Assembly: GCA_949290445.1 (NCBI GenBank)
Contig: CASERW010000018.1
Location: 1 to 46,746, forward strand
Reading direction: 5' to 3'
Source of the DNA: Aeriscardovia aeriphila
Lineage (GTDB): Bacteria; Actinomycetota; Actinomycetes; Actinomycetales; Bifidobacteriaceae
DNA: 46,746 nt
This document shows, piece by piece, positions 44,233-46,746 of this stretch. Each line of letters starts with the position of its first letter. The stretch's first letter is position 1. Position numbers and translations under genes: made by a program. The notes beneath the pieces are model-generated. The model did not search any database. It saw only the letters and a list, made by a program, of their open reading frames with translations, and had not been told where the DNA came from.

Positions 44233-46515
44233 TCAGTGCCCACCACCAGGCTGCCAGAAATTCGGCAGATGCTGGAAACGAGGAACATCCTTCCAGTCAA
44301 CGGTAAAACCAGCACCATGCGCGCAAAACACCGAATCCGGAGTATCTTCCACGCCCTTCATCGGGTCGTACTGGGCGGCTTCAACAACAGATTCTTGGTC
44401 GTCGACAGGAGCTGAAGAGGCGAAAACACAAGAGAAACTGCCTTTGCCCTGCGTATAGGCGCGAACCTCCCTCGCATACCCGCGCATTTGCGACACTGGA
44501 GCCTCGCCCTCGACTACAGCAAAGCCAGCCCCAAAGCCAGCAGCTCCAGCACCACCCGAGGCACCAGCACCACCGCTAGCCGCAGAATCACCTGGCATCT
44601 GCGGCGGATCCATCCTGCCATGCATGCGCTCCACATCGCTCATCGCGCGACCCAGCTGCTCGACTGGCACCTCCAAACGGAAGCGATACCACGGCTCCAG
44701 CAACACGCACGCCTGCTGCTGCTTCAAAAACATCAAGCCTTCGCGAACCGCACGATAGGTGGCCTCACGAAAATCTCCACCCGACGTGTGCTTAATATTG
44801 GCCGCACCTCCCAGCAGGGTGATTTTCACATCGGTCAGTGGCGCGCCAAGCAGCACTCCCTTATGCGTCTTCTCGGCAAGATGATGCATGATGTCGCGCT
44901 GCCAGTGAGGTGCCAAGCTGTTGGCCGGCGTCGCATTCCTCAAACTGACTCCACTGCCTCGTGGGCCCGGCTCGAGCAGCACGTGAACCTCGGCATAGTG
45001 GCGCAACGGCTCAAAATGGCCTACCCCCTCAATGGGCTGGCTGATCGTCTCTTCGTACACAACGCCCGCATCTTCACATTCCACGGCGAGGTGGTATTCG
45101 TCGCGAAGCCGTTGGGTGATCGTTTCGAGTTGGATTTCTCCCATAATGCTCAGTTCCACGCGCTGGGCAGTCTCGTTCCAAACCACGTTGAGCAGAGGGT
45201 CTTCCTCGGCCAGTTGGCGTAGCGCCACCAAAATGGCATGGTCGTCGGCTTGCTCGCCCGGGGCTGGGTGGGCAGAATAGAGTAGCACTGGTCTCACGCT
45301 TGCTGGTGCGGAATCAGATTCACACCCCAAACCTTGCCCTGGCCACGTTTTTTGCGGGCCAACCAGGGTGCACACGTCTCCTGCTTGCACGCTCGAGACT
45401 GTGGTGAACTTGGCGCCGTCGTACACGCGAATTTCGTCGACCTTTTCGCCCCGCTCTTCGCCTTGCTCTAGCCAGTTGGTCGCCGATTCAAAGCCCTCGC
45501 CCTCAGCCTGCCCGCCGCTCGCACTCGCAGCTTGGTGCTTCACTTCCTGCTTGGCCGCCAACTGCCCGCTGGTCACACGCACCCAGGTAAGGCGCAAACC
45601 CTTGGAATCATGCGAAATTCGGAAAACTTTCGCCCCAAACTCGCCCTGGTGTGGCCCGAGATTATCACTGCTAGAAAGCTCTCCTTCGCCACTGATTCCC
45701 TGCTGTGGAAATCTTGGTTCGGCCAAGTGCGTGAGCAAGGAAAGCAAGCGCGTCACACCTTGCAGATGCAAAGCGGAGGCAAAGAGAACGGGGACGAGCG
45801 CGCGGGTGGCGAAAAGCTCGCGCACCACCTGCTCGTCAAGGCTGCCATCGTCGAGGTAACTCATGAGGAGGCAATCGTCGAGACCCGCCAACTGCTCGGC
45901 CGCCTCAGAAGTGAGGTAATCGGCAAGCCCAACGGCAGAAGAATCATGCTCGCCATCAACCTCCGTCGAAGCTCCACCCTGTGCCACAACATCGTCCGGG
46001 CCGCCGTAATCAATGCACTTTTCGCCTAGACGCGACTGAATATGCGCGAGCAGCGCCGCGCGATCAAAGCCTGCAGTGTCAATCTTGTTGACGACGAGGA
46101 TTGTCGGAATGCCCAAGCGAGCCAGAATCTGCCACCACAACAAGGTCGTCGCCTCTACCCCATCAGAAGCAGAAACCACCAAGATTGCCACGTCGAGAAC
46201 AGCCAAGGATTGCTCCACTTGATCCGCAAAATCGATGTGGCCAGGCATGTCCAGCAGCGTGATGGGCTGGCCGTGGTAATCCAGCTGGGCTTGGTGGGTG
46301 AAAATCGTGATGCCGCGCTGCTTTTCCAGCTTTTCGGGGTCGAGGAAGGAGGTGCGCTCATCGACGCGGCCCAAAGATCGTAGCGACCCGGCCGTGTAGA
46401 GCAGGCCTTCGGAAAGCGTGGTTTTTCCTGCGTCGACGTGAGCCATCAGTCCGATGACCAGCGGGCGGCGAGGCTGTTCAGCAGTTTTTCTGAGGGGCGA
46501 ATTCATGGCTTCCAC
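44233..46515 (-). CDS. TetM/EF-G-like translational GTPase (ribosomal protection family homologue)
   Basis: This 760-residue GTPase has the layout of elongation factor G and of TetM-type ribosomal protection proteins. G motifs are clear: AHVDAGKTT (25-33), QRGITI (about 66-71), DMPGHIDF (89-96) and NKID (143-146). A domain IV-like region (TDVKITLLGGAANIKHTSGG) and a domain V-like GYAREVRAYTQGKGSFSCVF follow. It departs from true TetM in long acidic insertions and a Gly-Ala-Ser-rich stretch near residues 655-680. Its end, VFCAHGAGFTVDW, is seen in non-canonical relatives. Resistance should not be inferred. A GTG at 46515 is chosen (AAAGG upstream); ATG at 46506 is possible. Confidence 0.85.
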   Translation of the reverse strand: MEAMNSPLRKTAEQPRRPLVIGLMAHVDAGKTTLSEGLLYTAGSLRSLGRVDERTSFLDPEKLEKQRGITIFTHQAQLDYHGQPITLLDMPGHIDFADQVEQSLAVLDVAILVVSASDGVEATTLLWWQILARLGIPTILVVNKIDTAGFDRAALLAHIQSRLGEKCIDYGGPDDVVAQGGASTEVDGEHDSSAVGLADYLTSEAAEQLAGLDDCLLMSYLDDGSLDEQVVRELFATRALVPVLFASALHLQGVTRLLSLLTHLAEPRFPQQGISGEGELSSSDNLGPHQGEFGAKVFRISHDSKGLRLTWVRVTSGQLAAKQEVKHQAASASGGQAEGEGFESATNWLEQGEERGEKVDEIRVYDGAKFTTVSSVQAGDVCTLVGPQKTWPGQGLGCESDSAPASVRPVLLYSAHPAPGEQADDHAILVALRQLAEEDPLLNVVWNETAQRVELSIMGEIQLETITQRLRDEYHLAVECEDAGVVYEETISQPIEGVGHFEPLRHYAEVHVLLEPGPRGSGVSLRNATPANSLAPHWQRDIMHHLAEKTHKGVLLGAPLTDVKITLLGGAANIKHTSGGDFREATYRAVREGLMFLKQQQACVLLEPWYRFRLEVPVEQLGRAMSDVERMHGRMDPPQMPGDSAASGGAGASGGAGAAGFGAGFAVVEGEAPVSQMRGYAREVRAYTQGKGSFSCVFASSAPVDDQESVVEAAQYDPMKGVEDTPDSVFCAHGAGFTVDWKDVPRFQHLPNFWQPGGGH

Positions 46516-46599
46516 TTTACCTTTTCCTCGCCATCTCAGCGGTTGATCGGCTTGTCTGCGCTAGCTTTGCTGGTCCCGAGTGCTGGTACGCTGGAGGCC

Positions 46600-46746
46600 A
46601 TGAATCACACGTCCTCCTCGTCTACTCCGCTGCTGCGAGTGCGCAATGCTCATTACGCCGTCGACCACCCTCGCGGGGGTTCCACGGTGCATGTTGAAGT
46701 GTTCAACGATCTGTCCCTCGACGTCTTACCCGGCGAGATTATCGAT
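46600..46746 (+). CDS. Probable ABC transporter ATP-binding protein, 5' end only
   Basis: Only 49 codons are visible. The sequence LLRVRNAHYAV, then VEVFNDLSLDVLPGEI, is the usual first sheet of an ABC ATPase just before the Walker A motif, which would lie past the edge. GGAGG stands directly before the ATG at 46600. The gene is divergent from the TetM-like gene, with about 85 bases for both promoters. Substrate is unknown. Confidence 0.65.
   Translation, partial: MNHTSSSSTPLLRVRNAHYAVDHPRGGSTVHVEVFNDLSLDVLPGEIID

Larger units (their letters stand above)
412..45667. repeat. Dispersed octamer GATTATCA / TGATAATC (26 copies)
   Basis: Exact copies read GATTATCA at 412, 9042, 16802, 22063, 25617, 30293, 31408, 32625, 33584, 36300, 38331, 44123 and 45660. 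They read TGATAATC at 3020, 5998, 10374, 18744, 21585, 22148, 25665, 26127, 31885, 32693, 37606, 38769 and 44150. Ten copies (9042, 22063, 22148, 30293, 32625, 32693, 33584, 36300, 44123, 44150) are between genes. Flanks agree with the longer consensus GAGATTATCACTG. The list was made by eye and could miss a copy. Confidence 0.85.

Noticed and set aside
412..45667. The dispersed octamer as a Chi site or as FtsK-orienting (KOPS) sequence
   Set aside because: Both kinds are skewed to one strand along a replichore, whereas here 13 copies lie on each strand throughout.
44233..46515. Calling the TetM-like GTPase a tetracycline resistance gene
   Set aside because: Long insertions and a different C-terminus separate it from classical resistance proteins, and there are no mobile-element signs beside it.

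Overview
The window looks like a chromosomal segment of a member of the Bifidobacteriaceae (Actinomycetota) with moderate GC content. The evidence is a eukaryotic-type UDP-glucose pyrophosphorylase, a fused cytidylate kinase-Der GTPase, adjacent transketolase and transaldolase genes (the sugar-rearranging part of the bifid shunt), an hrcA-dnaJ pair with a CIRCE operator, the order uvrA-uvrC-rapZ-yvcK-whiA-pgk-tpiA-secG, and a yebC-ruvCAB-yajC-apt string. A scardovial genus or a moderate-GC Bifidobacterium would fit; the species cannot be named from this sequence alone.

Layout. 1-1078: 5' part of the UGPase gene (minus). 1.4-4.6 kb: an accessory-looking strip of short genes, including HTH proteins, a tRNA-Pro, a tRNA-like T-arm fragment and a 10-C tract. 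4.7-7.8 kb: cmk-der and a pseudouridine synthase (minus). 7.9-9.0 kb: a MIP channel (plus). 9.2-19.1 kb: a long minus-strand run of two membrane proteins, apt, yajC, ruvB, ruvA, ruvC, yebC, a HIT hydrolase and thrS. 19.3-19.7 kb: four tRNAs (Gly, Cys, Val, Val). 20.2-24.0 kb: a PAC2 protein, a secreted coiled-coil protein, a broken uppP and a fructosamine-kinase-like gene. 24.3-30.2 kb: dnaJ and hrcA (minus), divergent from tkt and tal (plus). 30.5-32.1 kb: an APC permease. 32.3-44.1 kb: secG, tpiA, pgk, whiA, yvcK, rapZ, uvrC and uvrA (minus). 44.2-46.5 kb: a TetM/EF-G-like GTPase. 46.6 kb to the end: the start of a likely ABC transporter ATPase.

Working together: the RuvABC resolvasome lies next to its usual partners, and the UvrA/UvrC excision subunits overlap translationally. 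TpiA/Pgk with Tkt/Tal cover lower glycolysis and pentose-phosphate rearrangement. HrcA/CIRCE probably autoregulates the hrcA-dnaJ chaperone operon.

The most unusual signal is not a gene. The octamer GATTATCA (or its complement TGATAATC) occurs 26 times by manual count, against about 1.4 expected by chance. It occurs 13 times on each strand, and 10 copies fall in the roughly 13 percent of the window that is non-coding. The extended consensus is about GAGATTATCACTG. Several copies form inverted pairs in gene gaps, and copies inside genes sometimes use codons rare in such genomes. Density, strand balance and inverted pairing resemble DNA uptake sequences of Neisseria and Pasteurellaceae, which to my knowledge have not been described in this family. 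A protein-binding site or another dispersed element remains possible.
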